64,000 nt of DNA, from NCBI GenBank assembly GCA_016218825.1, contig JACRCV010000015.1:62001-126000 (forward strand), given 5' to 3'. The position numbers and the translations under genes were made by a program. Positions 8,135 to 17,170 of the stretch are shown piece after piece. The stretch comes from Deltaproteobacteria bacterium (GTDB lineage Bacteria > Myxococcota > XYA12-FULL-58-9). How positions within the stretch are numbered: position 1 is the stretch's first letter; each line of letters starts with the position of its first letter. Below the pieces are notes generated by a model that was given only the letters and a program-made list of their open reading frames with translations, was not told the DNA's origin and did not search any database.

Positions 8135-9643
8135 GTGAAGAAGAGCACGCTCGTCGCCGTTATCGTGTTTGTCGCCCTCGCCCTCGGCGTGGTGTTTACC
8201 CTCACCACGAAGCCGGAGCGCGGCATCTCGCGGCTGTCCATGTCCGGGGTGGTCAAGGACAAGGTCGATCGCGTCGAGGTGACCGGCAAGAACCCGGTGA
8301 CGCTCGTCAAGGCCGACGGCGTCTGGAAGATCGAGAACGGCAAGGCGGCCGACGCCGGCGCCGTCGATCGGATGCTGGATGCGCTCGCCAAGGTGCAGTC
8401 GAGCGACCTCGTGACCCGGGCCGCGGACCGCTACGCCGAGCTCGAGGTCGACGACGAGAAGGGCGCGCGGGTCAAGGCATACGCCGGCAAGGACAAGGTC
8501 GCGGAGCTGGTGATCGGCAAGGCGGCCTCGGGCGGCGCCTACGTCCGGGCCGACGACGCGGTCTACACCGCGAGCGGCGTCAACCAGGCGACGTTCTCGC
8601 ACGACAAGGCGTCGTGGCTGGAGCGCAAGCTCTTCGACGACAAGATCGCCGACGTCAAGAGGGTGGAGGTGGCGCTCGCGGCCGCCAAGCCCTACGCGCT
8701 CATCGCCGAGGGCGACGCCTGGAAGCTCGACGACCCCGCGGTGTTGCCGAAGGACTTCCGCTTCGACGCCAACGCGGCGCGCTCGCTGGTCTCGTCGCTC
8801 GTGAACCTCAGGGCCAAGGACATCCTCGACGCCGATCCGGGGGTCGAGAAGACGGGGCTCGCCGACAAGGCCGACGTGCTCGCCTACGTGATCGAGCAGG
8901 GGACCGGCGACACCAAGACCACGGTGCGCCGCGAGCTGAAGCTCGGCGCGGCGCTCGAGGACAAGAGCGTCTACGCGATGGTGTCCGGCAAGACCGACGT
9001 CGTCACGTTGCCGGAGTACACGGTGAAGAACCTGAAGAAGGCGGTCACCGACTTCCGCGACCTGAAGCTGATGGACTTCGACAAGGACAAGGTCACGAAG
9101 CTCACGATCGTCGACGGCAAGATGAAGCTCGCGTTCGTGAAGGTCGGCGCCGACTGGAAGATCGACAGCTCGACCGAGGCGGTGCCGAAGGACTTCGAGC
9201 TCGATCCGATGGCGGTGACCCGGCGGTTGGCGGCGCTGCAGAGCGCCCGCGCCGCGAAGGTGGTGGACGTGCCGCCGGCGACGTCGGGCCTCGCGGCGCC
9301 GGTCGCCGAGGTGACGGCAGGGCTCGAGGGCAAGAAGACGGTCAGCATCGCGTTCGGCAAGAGCATCAAGGACGAGGACCGCGACGTGGTGTTCGCGCGC
9401 GGCAACGCCGACAAGGCGGTCTACCTGGTCACCAAGTGGACCCGCGAGAATCTGGCCGGCGGGCTGAAGACCTTCAAGAAGACCGCCGCCGATCCGAGCG
9501 GTTTGTCGGGGCTCGATCCGAAGGCGCTCCAGGGCCTGCCGCCGGACGTGCGCGCCGGGTTGCAGAAGCAGATCGAAGACAAGAAGCGCCAGCAAGAGAT
9601 GATCGAGCGCCTCTCCAAGCAGGCTAACGCGCAGAAGAAGTAG
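8135..9643 (+). CDS. DUF4340 domain protein, membrane-anchored
   Basis: A 502-residue protein with one N-terminal membrane span (about 5-24) and a large, Lys/Asp-rich extracytoplasmic part. Repeated segments of the type VTLVKADGVWKIENGKAADAGAVDRMLDAL and VPKDF define DUF4340, here apparently in two or three copies. The C-terminus is a charged helix. DUF4340 genes commonly follow GldG-like genes, which fits this operon. It lies 156 bases after the GldG-like stop, separated by the G-rich repeat. It likely forms part of the extracytoplasmic assembly. Biochemical function unknown. Confidence 0.85.
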   Translation: MKKSTLVAVIVFVALALGVVFTLTTKPERGISRLSMSGVVKDKVDRVEVTGKNPVTLVKADGVWKIENGKAADAGAVDRMLDALAKVQSSDLVTRAADRYAELEVDDEKGARVKAYAGKDKVAELVIGKAASGGAYVRADDAVYTASGVNQATFSHDKASWLERKLFDDKIADVKRVEVALAAAKPYALIAEGDAWKLDDPAVLPKDFRFDANAARSLVSSLVNLRAKDILDADPGVEKTGLADKADVLAYVIEQGTGDTKTTVRRELKLGAALEDKSVYAMVSGKTDVVTLPEYTVKNLKKAVTDFRDLKLMDFDKDKVTKLTIVDGKMKLAFVKVGADWKIDSSTEAVPKDFELDPMAVTRRLAALQSARAAKVVDVPPATSGLAAPVAEVTAGLEGKKTVSIAFGKSIKDEDRDVVFARGNADKAVYLVTKWTRENLAGGLKTFKKTAADPSGLSGLDPKALQGLPPDVRAGLQKQIEDKKRQQEMIERLSKQANAQKK

Positions 9644-9650
9644 TCCAAGC

Positions 9651-9777
9651 CTCGGATCTCCTGCCAAACGGCTTTCTTGTTCGGGCGGTTACGGCCTTGC
9701 CCGCAAAAGGTGCCAGGCACTTCTCACTCGGATCTCCTGCCAAACGGCTTTCTTGTTCGGGCGGTTACGGCCTTGCC
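9651..9777 (+). repeat. Duplicated 51-bp unit with palindromic spacer
   Basis: Two identical 51-base copies (9651-9701 and 9727-9777) beginning CTCGGATCTCCTGCC and ending GGCCTTGCC. The spacer of 25 bases contains the palindromic core GTGCCAGGCAC. The gap from 9644 to 9960 holds nothing else that I recognise; short ORFs on the minus strand here encode the repeat itself and are rejected. Confidence 0.85.
9700..9727 (+). repeat. REP-like palindromic repeat (GTGCCAGGCAC), copy 1
   Basis: A 28-base sequence that recurs at 10936-10963 with one mismatch. It is centred on GTGCCAGGCAC and followed by TTCTCAC. Such short dispersed palindromes resemble REP elements. No associated transposase is visible in the window. 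Confidence 0.7.
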
Positions 9778-9960
9778 GCCGCTTCACGGAGCGGCCGCCG
9801 TAGGTGGCGCGTTGCCTCGACGAGTCCCATAGGCACGGCCCGCGCCCGGCTGCCGCAGACACGGTGCAAGGCACTGCACGTCCGCCGCTTCGCGATCCCG
9901 GGTTGGAGCCCGCCCCGATCCGCGGTAGGCTGTCGGGGTCGTCAGCGCTGGAGAGTCAAG

Positions 9961-10224
9961 ATGCGGATCGCGATCCTCTTTCTCCTCACCTTCGCCGCGG
10001 CCTGTGGCAGCACCTCCTACGGTGCGTCCCAGGACGGCGTCTTCCCACCCCGGCCGGCCGGCAGCGCCGCGCCGACGTTCGAGCACATGTGCGTCGTCGT
10101 CGGGCGTGCCGACACCCGCGAGAGCCTGAACGACGCCGGGAGCAAGGGGTGGGAGCTCGTCGGCATGGGCCCCTTCAAGGCCGACACCCTGATGTGCTTC
10201 AAGCGCGAGAAGTCGGGCACCTGA
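9961..10224 (+). CDS. Small lipoprotein with DUF4177-like domain
   Basis: An 87-residue protein with a signal peptide and an AAAC lipobox (Cys15). The mature part ends in a compact motif: MCVVV, then LNDAGSKGWELVGMG, then LMCFKR. This Gly-Trp-Glu-Leu pattern between two Cys-containing strands recalls DUF4177. The next gene encodes the same motif at its C-terminus. The stop overlaps the next start (TGATG), so the two are translationally coupled. Function unknown. Confidence 0.75.
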   Translation: MRIAILFLLTFAAACGSTSYGASQDGVFPPRPAGSAAPTFEHMCVVVGRADTRESLNDAGSKGWELVGMGPFKADTLMCFKREKSGT

Positions 10225-10913
10225 TGTCTCGCCGGCTCCTCCCGAGCGCCGCGGTGTTGGTCGCGACGCTCCTCAGCGCGGGCGTTGCCCTGGGCGAAGG
10301 CCTCGGCGCCACCGACGCCGCGCCGATGCAGGCGCTGCCGCCGCCACCACCACCACCACCGCCTCCCGCGGCGCCGGCGGTCGAGCCGGCGCCGCCGCGC
10401 CCGAGCGCCCCCCAAGCTCCAGCGCTGCCACCGCCCCCTGCGCCGCCGGCCGCGCCATCGCCGCCGCCCACCTCGGCCCCAAAGGAAGTCGAGCCCCAGC
10501 CGTTGCCGGCGTCGAGCCCGGCGCCGCAACCCTCGCCGGCACCTTCAGTCACCGCACCCGCTCCGGAGCCGGCCGCCAAGCTGCCCGCGGGTCGCAGCCC
10601 GAGCCCTGCGGGGACCGGCGGCGCGCTGCCGATCATCGTCAAGGTCCCGGAGTCCGGCGCGGCTTCGGACGCGACGGCGCCCGCGGACGATCGGGGCGCG
10701 GGCAACACGACCGGCAACGCGGCGCCGGCCGGCGTCGGGGCTCCCCAGGCGCGGCGGGGTCACCGGCGCGGGCCGTGGAGCCACATCTGCGTCGCCTACA
10801 CCTACTTCCGCTTGACCGACATCCTGAACGAAGCGAGCGCCGCCGGCTGGGAGCTCACCGGCTTGACCGAGCTCGAGGACCAGAACCTGGTGTGTTTCCG
10901 CCGGCCGCGTTGA
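10224..10913 (+). CDS. Secreted proline-rich protein with C-terminal DUF4177-like domain
   Basis: A 229-residue protein: signal peptide (about 1-25), a long low-complexity Pro/Ala-rich region (about 35-135, including ten consecutive Pro), a flexible stretch, and a C-terminal domain (about 183-229) with HICVAY, then LNEASAAGWELTGL, then LVCFRR. That domain is paralogous to the small lipoprotein just upstream, with which it overlaps. The Pro-rich part is likely an extended envelope-spanning spacer. The ORF opens earlier, but the coupled ATG at 10224 gives the signal peptide. Confidence 0.75.
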   Translation: MSRRLLPSAAVLVATLLSAGVALGEGLGATDAAPMQALPPPPPPPPPPAAPAVEPAPPRPSAPQAPALPPPPAPPAAPSPPPTSAPKEVEPQPLPASSPAPQPSPAPSVTAPAPEPAAKLPAGRSPSPAGTGGALPIIVKVPESGAASDATAPADDRGAGNTTGNAAPAGVGAPQARRGHRRGPWSHICVAYTYFRLTDILNEASAAGWELTGLTELEDQNLVCFRRPR

Positions 10914-10920
10914 GGGCGCC

Positions 10921-11394
10921 ATGACCAAGGTAACCCCCGCAAGAGGTGCCAGGCACTTCTCACCGCACTTCTCACGGGCACTTCGCACAAGGGTGTCTTG
11001 GGTCGTGCCTGCCCTCGTCGGCGTGGCGTCCTGTTTCAAGCCCGACATCGAGATCCCGAGCGAGCAGCCGCTCGGCAAAGGCGCCACCAAGCTCGCGTTC
11101 GTCGTCGAGCCGGCGTCGGTCAAGGCCGGGGTGGTGGTGAGCCCGGCGGTGACGGTGGCGGTCCAGAACGCCGACGGCGCGGTGGTCGAGGACGCGCAGA
11201 ATCGGGTGCTGTTGGCCCTGGGCGCCGGCTCGCCGGGCCTCGTCCTCAACGGGACGGTGTCGGTCACGCCGCAAAGCGGCGTCGCGACCTTCGCCGATCT
11301 GGTGCTGCCGACCGCCGGCAACGGCTATTCCCTGGTCGCCACCTCGCCTGATCTCGTCAGCGCCACCTCCAGTCGATTCAGCGTCACGCCCTGA
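10921..11394 (+). CDS. Lipoprotein with one bacterial Ig-like domain
   Basis: If the ATG is used, a 157-residue product; the mature part (about 53-157) is one Ig-like domain of the type TKLAFVVEP, AVTVAVQNADG, GVATFADL, YSLVATSP. The first 25 codons read through the palindromic repeat at 10936-10963. A GTG at 10993 would instead start directly before a normal signal peptide with the lipobox GVASC. The authentic start may therefore be 10993, with the upstream codons repeat-derived. Probably a small envelope or surface lipoprotein following the DUF4177-like pair. Confidence 0.7.
   Translation: MTKVTPARGARHFSPHFSRALRTRVSWVVPALVGVASCFKPDIEIPSEQPLGKGATKLAFVVEPASVKAGVVVSPAVTVAVQNADGAVVEDAQNRVLLALGAGSPGLVLNGTVSVTPQSGVATFADLVLPTAGNGYSLVATSPDLVSATSSRFSVTP
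10936..10963 (+). repeat. REP-like palindromic repeat (GTGCCAGGCAC), copy 2
   Basis: Second copy of the 28-base sequence at 9700-9727, with one mismatch. Variants of the CACTTCTCAC and CACTTCGCAC ends continue to about 10987. It lies in the possible coding start of the Ig-like lipoprotein gene. Confidence 0.7.
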
Positions 11395-11508
11395 GTCGCG
11401 ATCCGGCGCCGAGCCGGCCGCGTCGTCTTGATCGCAGAGCCGCGCCACGACGCCTGGTTTTCGCCGAGGATCTTCTCGCGGCGGGCGGTCCCCCGTGAAC
11501 GGTAACGG

Positions 11509-13275
11509 TCATGCGACCTCCGACCAGGTCGGCGACGCCGCGAAGGCCGCGTGGATGAGACCAACGTGGGAATAGGCCTGTGGGAAGTTGCCCCACATTC
11601 GGCCGGTGCTCGTCTCGAAGTCCTCGGACAACAGGCCGAGGGGCGACAACGCTCGCCGCAGCCGATCGAGCACCTGGCTCGCTTCGTCGGTGCGGCCGAT
11701 CGCCGCGAGCGCCTCGACGAGCCAGAACGAGCAGATGATGAAGGCCACGCTCGGCTTGCCGAAGCCATCATCCTGTCGATACCGGTACATCCAGCCATCC
11801 TGCGAGAGCTCTCGTTGCAGGGTCTCGACGGTCTTGACGAGGCGCTCGTCGGTCTTCGGCAACAGGCCGAGGGTTGCCACCTGCAGGAGCGATGCGTCCA
11901 GGTCTTGCCCGCCGTGGGTCGCTACGAAGCTCTGACGCGCTTTGTCCCAGGCTGCCCCGATGATCGTCTCGGCGATGGTCGCTGCTGCTCTTCGGAATTC
12001 CCCTTCGGCCAGGGGCGCCACGATCTTGGCGATCTTCGCCATCCGATCGGCGGCGGCCCAGCACATCAGGGTCGAGAAGGTCTGAGGCCGCCACTCGGTC
12101 CGGTACTCCCAGATCCCGGCATCGGGAGAGCCGACCACGGCGATAGCGCGCCGAGCCAGACGCTCGAGGAGGGAGAGGGTGGTTGGCGAGCGTTCGGCGG
12201 CGTAACGGTCGTCGACGAAGATGGGTGTCAGCGCCAGCACCATTTCGCCGAAGATGTCGTTCTGCGTGTGTCGCGCCGCGGCGTTGCCGACGCGGACGGG
12301 ACCGTCCCCGTTGAAGCCCGGCCAACCTTCGAGAACCGCCTCCGCGAGATCTGTGCCGCCGTCGACGCGATAGAGCGGCGCGAGCTCGAGGTTGGGCGCG
12401 CCGCCGGCCACGTTGAGCAGATAGTTGGTGAAGTTCTCGCGCTCCTCGAAATGGCCGAGGAGGCGGAATGCGTCGAGCGCGTAGAAGGCGTCGCGCAGCC
12501 AGCAGTAGCGGTAGTCCCAGGTCCGGCCGCTGTTCGGGGCTTCCGGAATCGAGGTCGTCATCGCCGCGACGATGGCCCCGGTGTCCTCGAAGCAGTGCAG
12601 CTTGAGAACCAGCGCCGAGCGGATGACCTCCTGCTGGTAGTGGGGTGGGATGCTGCACCGCTTCACCCAGGTCTGCCAGTAGCGGATGGTCTCATTCAGG
12701 AACCGATCACACAGCGGCGGCAGTGGCTCTTCGATGGGCGCACCCCACGTGAGCACGAGGTGGAGTCTCTTGGTGAGCGTGAAGCCCTGCCCGCCGAGAT
12801 ACGACAGGGGGATGTCGGTCGTGAGCCGTAACGGGCTCGCGAAGCCCTCGTAGCGGATGTGGTGGGAGCCCTGGAGGCTCACCGGTACCGTCTTGGACCA
12901 TCCGAGCTTCGGCTCGCAACGGACTCGTACCCGGGGTGTCCCCGTGATCGGCTCCAAGATCCTATAGAGTTGTGTCGGCCTGAATGGGCGGCTGTACTGC
13001 TCGAAGCGGGGCGCGAAGTCGAGAACTCGGAACGTGCCGCTGTCGGTCTCGAACCTCGTTTCGAGGACGTTGGTGTTCTCGAGGTAGCGCTGGAACCCCT
13101 GGCCCCCGTCTGCCGGTCCAGCGTGGAAATAGCCGCCGTCCTTCTCGTCGAGCAGCGTCGAGAACACGGGCTCGGCGTCAAAGCGCGGCAGACAGCACCA
13201 GACGACAGATCCGGTGCGCTCCACGAGCGCCGAGAATTGGCAATTACCGACGAGGCCGAGATGTTCCAGCTGCAT
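11509..13275 (-). CDS. Glycoside hydrolase family 15 (glucoamylase/trehalase-like)
   Basis: A 588-residue cytoplasmic enzyme. It opens with the GH15 N-terminal pattern (LGLVGNCQFSALVERTGSVVWCCLPRFD) followed by a beta-sandwich domain, then the alpha/alpha barrel with RTWDYRYCWLRDA at about 251-263 and a likely catalytic Glu390 in DAGIWEYR. Full family length. Family members hydrolyse alpha-glucosidic bonds from the non-reducing end; some bacterial ones are trehalases. It is transcribed divergently from otsA with 59 bases between them, so a trehalose or trehalose-linked glucan role is the best inference. Exact substrate not determined. Confidence 0.9.
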   Translation of the reverse strand: MQLEHLGLVGNCQFSALVERTGSVVWCCLPRFDAEPVFSTLLDEKDGGYFHAGPADGGQGFQRYLENTNVLETRFETDSGTFRVLDFAPRFEQYSRPFRPTQLYRILEPITGTPRVRVRCEPKLGWSKTVPVSLQGSHHIRYEGFASPLRLTTDIPLSYLGGQGFTLTKRLHLVLTWGAPIEEPLPPLCDRFLNETIRYWQTWVKRCSIPPHYQQEVIRSALVLKLHCFEDTGAIVAAMTTSIPEAPNSGRTWDYRYCWLRDAFYALDAFRLLGHFEERENFTNYLLNVAGGAPNLELAPLYRVDGGTDLAEAVLEGWPGFNGDGPVRVGNAAARHTQNDIFGEMVLALTPIFVDDRYAAERSPTTLSLLERLARRAIAVVGSPDAGIWEYRTEWRPQTFSTLMCWAAADRMAKIAKIVAPLAEGEFRRAAATIAETIIGAAWDKARQSFVATHGGQDLDASLLQVATLGLLPKTDERLVKTVETLQRELSQDGWMYRYRQDDGFGKPSVAFIICSFWLVEALAAIGRTDEASQVLDRLRRALSPLGLLSEDFETSTGRMWGNFPQAYSHVGLIHAAFAASPTWSEVA

Positions 13276-13296
13276 CGGCGCATCGTAGCAAATAAC

Positions 13297-13318
13297 GATT
13301 GCAACTCCAACTGCAATC
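13297..13318. promoter_or_regulatory. Candidate operator: perfect inverted repeat between GH15 and otsA
   Basis: GATTGCA, eight bases, then TGCAATC: a perfect 7-base inverted repeat in an AT-rich island midway between two divergent genes. Size and symmetry suit a winged-helix dimer, and a MarR-family gene ends the otsA operon at 16345. Binding is inferred. Confidence 0.5.
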
Positions 13319-13334
13319 CGTGTAACGTAAGGGC

Positions 13335-15587
13335 ATGTGGCGGACGCGGCTCTTCGCGGGTCTACTGCTCATTCTCCTGGGAATGCTCGCCTGGGGCGCG
13401 TCCGTCGTCGTCCACGACACGACCGCGCGGTGGTTTGCGAAAGACCTGACCCTTCGGTCGCAGCTCGCCGTCTCGGGAGCCCGCCAGGCTCTCCTGACCC
13501 GATGGGTGCCCGAGCGATCTCAGGACCTCGAGGAGGTGCTGTCGGAGATCAGCCGCGACGAGCGAATCATGGCGGCGGTCGCCTGCAACCCCGACATGAC
13601 ACCGCTCGCCAAGACGCCGGGCTTTCCGGAGCAGTTCACCTGCACGCTCATGGGTGATGGGCTCCTGACGCTCGCAGGAGCCCCGCTCACCGACCGATCA
13701 GTCTGGCAGACATCGTCGACGCTACCCGGTGGCAGCGTTCACGTCAGCGCCATCCCCGTCTTCCGGGGCGACCGCCAGCTCGGGTTCGTGGGCTTGATCC
13801 ACGACCTGAGCTTCCTCGAGCGCCGCGCGTGGGCGATGCGGCTGTTCCTCTGGATCACCTTCGGCATCCTCGCCCTTGCCGCCGCCGGCGTGACCCTGGT
13901 CGCCGTGAGACTGGCTTGGCGTGGGTGGAGCGCCGAGTTCCGAAGATTCCTCGAAGGTGGCGCGCCCGCACCCGAGTTTCAGCCAATCTTGCGCGATGTT
14001 CGAGAGTTCGTGCAGCGGCTTTCCGAGGAGAGAGAGGTCGAGCTGCAGGGCGGAAAATGGACGCCGCAGCGCCTGAAGAACACGCTCGGTCAGCACCTGC
14101 ACGGTGAGAAGGTGGTCATCCTCGCAAACCGTGAGCCCTACATCCACGAGCGCAAGCCGGACGGGAAAGTGTCGGTCGTCCACCCCGCGAGCGGTCTCGT
14201 CACCGCTCTCGAGCCGGTCATGCGGGCATGCTCAGGCGTTTGGGTCGCCCATGGGGGCGGCTCTGCAGACAAGGAAACAACGGACGCCCAAGGTCACCTT
14301 CGCGTGCCTCCCGGCGAAGAGTCCTACATGGTTCGGCGTGTCTGGCTCACCCCCGAGGAAGAGCACGGTTACTATTACGGATTCTCAAACGAAGGCCTCT
14401 GGCCGTTATGCCATATCGCCCATGCGCGGCCGGTGTTCCGCAATGAGGACTGGAAGCAGTACGACGCGGTCAACAAGAGATTCGCCGAGGCGGTGTGCGA
14501 GGAAGTGGACTCGGATGATCCGATCGTCCTGGTTCAGGACTACCATTTTGCGGTGGCGCCACGGTACATCCGCGAGCGGCTGCCGCGCGCGACGATCATA
14601 AGCTTCTGGCACATCCCGTTTCCCAACTCCGAACGCTTCGGCATCTGTCCTTGGCGCAACGAGCTGCTGGAGGGGATGCTTGGCAGCAGCATCATCGGGT
14701 TCCACACCCAGTCCCACTGCAACAACCTGATCGACGGCGTCGATCGCTTTCTCGAGGCCCGCATCGACCGCGAGCAGAACGCCATCATTCAGCATGGCCA
14801 TCGCACGCTCATCCGGCCCTACCCGATCTCCCTCGAATGGCCGGTGCGCTGGGTCGCGAGCTCTCCTAGCCCCAAGGAGTGCCGAGCGAGCGTGGCGGCC
14901 GAGCTTTGCCTGCCCGCCGACGGTCTCATCGGAGTTGGCGTCGACCGTCTCGACTACACGAAGGGCGTCGAGGAGCGCCTCCTGGCGGTGGAGAGCCTGC
15001 TCGACCGCTTTCCTGAGTACCGCGGTCGCTTCGTCTTCGTACAGCTCGCGGCGCCGAGCCGAACCGTCATTCTGCGCTACCGCGAGCTGAACGACAGCGT
15101 CGAAGCGTTGGCCGCCCGCATCAACGCGAAGTTCGGCCAAGGGTCCTACCGTCCTATCGCCCTGTTACGGGCTCACCACGAGCCGCCGGCGGTCTTCCGC
15201 TACTACCGAGCAGCGGACGTCTGCTACGTGTCGAGCCTCCACGACGGCATGAATCTCGTGGCCAAGGAGTTCGTCGCCGCCCGCGACGACGAGCGCGGCG
15301 TGCTGGTCCTGAGCCAGTTCACCGGCGCCGCCAAGGAGCTCACCGAGGCTCTCATGGTCAATCCCTACGACCTCGAGGAGGCGAGCGCAGCCCTGGCGAC
15401 GGCCCTGAAGATGCCGGCGCGCGAGCAGCAGGACCGGTTGCGGGCCATGCGGGCGTATATCGCTGAGTTCAACGTCTATCGCTGGGCGGGGCGGATGCTC
15501 GTCGACGCCGCGCGCCTGCGACGCAAGGAGCGACTGACCGGCCGGCTCACCGGCGGTTTCGCGGAGGCACCTGGCTCACCCTCATGA
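13335..15587 (+). CDS. otsA: Trehalose-6-phosphate synthase with N-terminal membrane sensor-like region
   Basis: A 750-residue protein. Residues 6-26 and 167-190 are membrane spans enclosing about 140 extracytoplasmic residues; a charged linker (192-245) follows. From about 256 a complete GT20 domain begins ([13 protein letters not shown]), with [25 protein letters not shown] and [13 protein letters not shown] motifs typical of OtsA. It transfers glucose from a nucleotide sugar to glucose-6-phosphate to make trehalose-6-phosphate. E. coli OtsA is about 474 residues and soluble, so the first 250 residues are an addition, laid out like a receptor. It is coupled to otsB by an ATGA overlap. Inference: synthesis may respond to an envelope or osmotic cue. 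Confidence 0.93.
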   Translation: MWRTRLFAGLLLILLGMLAWGASVVVHDTTARWFAKDLTLRSQLAVSGARQALLTRWVPERSQDLEEVLSEISRDERIMAAVACNPDMTPLAKTPGFPEQFTCTLMGDGLLTLAGAPLTDRSVWQTSSTLPGGSVHVSAIPVFRGDRQLGFVGLIHDLSFLERRAWAMRLFLWITFGILALAAAGVTLVAVRLAWRGWSAEFRRFLEGGAPAPEFQPILRDVREFVQRLSEEREVELQGGKWTPQRLKNTLGQHLHGEKVVILANREPYIHERKPDGKVSVVHPASGLVTALEPVMRACSGVWVAHGGGSADKETTDAQGHLRVPPGEESYMVRRVWLTPEEEHGYYYGFSNEGLWPLCHIAHARPVFRNEDWKQYDAVNKRFAEAVCEEVDSDDPIVLVQDYHFAVAPRYIRERLPRATIISFWHIPFPNSERFGICPWRNELLEGMLGSSIIGFHTQSHCNNLIDGVDRFLEARIDREQNAIIQHGHRTLIRPYPISLEWPVRWVASSPSPKECRASVAAELCLPADGLIGVGVDRLDYTKGVEERLLAVESLLDRFPEYRGRFVFVQLAAPSRTVILRYRELNDSVEALAARINAKFGQGSYRPIALLRAHHEPPAVFRYYRAADVCYVSSLHDGMNLVAKEFVAARDDERGVLVLSQFTGAAKELTEALMVNPYDLEEASAALATALKMPAREQQDRLRAMRAYIAEFNVYRWAGRMLVDAARLRRKERLTGRLTGGFAEAPGSPS

Positions 15588-16348
15588 AGTACATCCTGGC
15601 AAGATCCAACATCGACATCCTGAAGCAGTTTGCCTGGTCGAAGGTGCTCCTGGCCTTCGACTACGACGGCACGCTGGCGCCCATCGTCACCGATCCTGCC
15701 AAGGCCGTCATGCGCCCGAGGACCCGAGCGCTCCTGGATACGCTCACCGAACGCTATCCCTGCGTGGTCATCTCCGGCCGCTCTCAGGCCGACGCCAAGC
15801 GCCTGCTACGTGGCATCGGGCTGGCTGAGGTCATCGGCAACCACGGCATCGAGCCCTGGAGCATCTCACGACGCATGGCTCGCGAAACAGACTCATGGCG
15901 GCCGGTGCTCGAGAAGCATTTCGCGGCGTTCCCCGGCGTCCATGTCGAGAACAAGGACTACTCGCTGGCCGTCCACTATCGACGGTCGCGGGCCAAGAAG
16001 AAGGCCCGCGCGGAGATCCGGCGCGTGGCAACGGCCCTGGGCCGCGTGCGCCTGATCGGCGGCAAGCAGGTCGTCAACATCTTGCCGCCGGACGCGCCGC
16101 ACAAGGGCATGGCGCTCGAGCGCGAGCGCGAGCGCCTTCGCTGCGACACCGCGATCTACGTCGGCGACGATACGACGGATGAAGACGTGTTTGCTCTAGA
16201 TCAGCCCGGGCAGCTCTTGACGATCCGCGTCGGCGCCAAGTCCTCTTCCGCCGCGGTCTACTACCTTCGGAATCAGCGAGACATCGACCGCCTCCTCCAG
16301 AAGCTCCTCGACCTGCGCAGCGCGCCGCTGCGAACGAGCCTCCAGTGA
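15584..16348 (+). CDS. otsB: Trehalose-6-phosphate phosphatase
   Basis: A 254-residue HAD-superfamily phosphatase. Motif I is LLAFDYDGTLAP with nucleophile Asp26 and acid/base Asp28; motif II is CVVISGRS; the late acidic motif is YVGDDTTDEDVFAL. VNILPPDAPHKGMAL is the conserved OtsB Lys region. It removes phosphate from trehalose-6-phosphate, the second step after OtsA. Start and stop overlap both neighbours by four bases, so otsA, otsB and the MarR gene are translationally coupled. Confidence 0.93.
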   Translation: MKYILARSNIDILKQFAWSKVLLAFDYDGTLAPIVTDPAKAVMRPRTRALLDTLTERYPCVVISGRSQADAKRLLRGIGLAEVIGNHGIEPWSISRRMARETDSWRPVLEKHFAAFPGVHVENKDYSLAVHYRRSRAKKKARAEIRRVATALGRVRLIGGKQVVNILPPDAPHKGMALERERERLRCDTAIYVGDDTTDEDVFALDQPGQLLTIRVGAKSSSAAVYYLRNQRDIDRLLQKLLDLRSAPLRTSLQ

Positions 16349-16836
16349 GGCCATGGAACAGCGCCTCTGACTCTGATGCTTCGGTGCCGCCGCTCGGGGC
16401 GGTCATGGATTTCATGCGGCTGGTCTGGGCCGTGGGCCATTCACTGCAACGCCACTCGAAGCGGATGGCCTCGATGCACGGTGTTACCGGCCCGCAGCGT
16501 CTGGCGCTTCGAATCGTCGGGCGCTTCCCCGGCATCACGGCGAAACGACTGTCCCAGATCTTGAAGGTCCACCCGAGCACCGTCACGTGCATCGTCCGCG
16601 GCTTGGAGCGTCGCAAGCTCATTACCCGGACCCCCGACGGGCGAGACAGCCGTCGCCTCCAGATCGGGTTGACGGAAAAAGGACGCGAGGTTGACCTCGC
16701 AGCGGCGGGGACAGTGGAGTCCGCGGTCGACCGCGTCCTGCGAGAGGAGCCTGGCGCCACGATTGAGAGCGCTCGGCACGTGCTCTCACGACTTGCCGAG
16801 GTTCTCGACAGGCAAGACCAGCCGACGAGGGCATAG
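16345..16836 (+). CDS. MarR-family transcriptional regulator
   Basis: A 163-residue protein starting at a GTG that overlaps the otsB stop (GTGA); an internal ATG at 16408 would also keep the whole domain. The winged-helix core reads VTGPQRLALRIVGRFPGITAKRLSQIL, then HPSTVTCIVRGLERRKLITR, then the wing DGRDSRRLQIGLTEKG, all characteristic of MarR. As last gene of the otsAB operon it is the natural candidate to bind the inverted repeat at 13297 and control both otsA and the divergent GH15 gene. The ligand is unknown; trehalose or its phosphate is a guess. Confidence 0.88.
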   Translation: MRPWNSASDSDASVPPLGAVMDFMRLVWAVGHSLQRHSKRMASMHGVTGPQRLALRIVGRFPGITAKRLSQILKVHPSTVTCIVRGLERRKLITRTPDGRDSRRLQIGLTEKGREVDLAAAGTVESAVDRVLREEPGATIESARHVLSRLAEVLDRQDQPTRA

Positions 16837-16917
16837 CCGACGAGGACCCGCGAGGATCATGCCTGCCTTCAGTCAACCAGTCCGAAACAGCCGAATCGAG
16901 CGCGGCCGACTCGGGCA

Positions 16918-17084
16918 CGGCCGCGCGAGCAGCGCAGTGGGGGGGCCGCGAGCCGACGGTGGCGCGTCGGTCGAAGGCGCGGCGCTCACGTCCGGTACTT
17001 AACGGTGGTGGAAGCTCCGGCGCGACGAAGGCGCCCGCGGAGGCGAGCGGTGCCCCCCCGAGCAGCACAGTGCGGCCGACTCTG
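16918..17084 (+). repeat. Imperfect-terminal-inverted-repeat element, copy 2
   Basis: About 167 bp, similar to 3695-3855 and in the same orientation, again between two genes transcribed in that direction. It starts CGGCCGCGCGAGCAGCGCAG, has CCGGTACTTAACGG near the middle and ends GTGCGGCCGACTCTG. Its two ends can pair over about 30 bases with mismatches. The rest of the 16837-17170 gap holds nothing I recognise. Confidence 0.6.
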
Positions 17085-17170
17085 CCGATGTTTCGCGCAC
17101 CCGGGCCGCGCCGATGCCGAAAATCCGCAGGTATTCTTCTGTGGGCACCCTTTTGTGATCGGGGTTGTCG

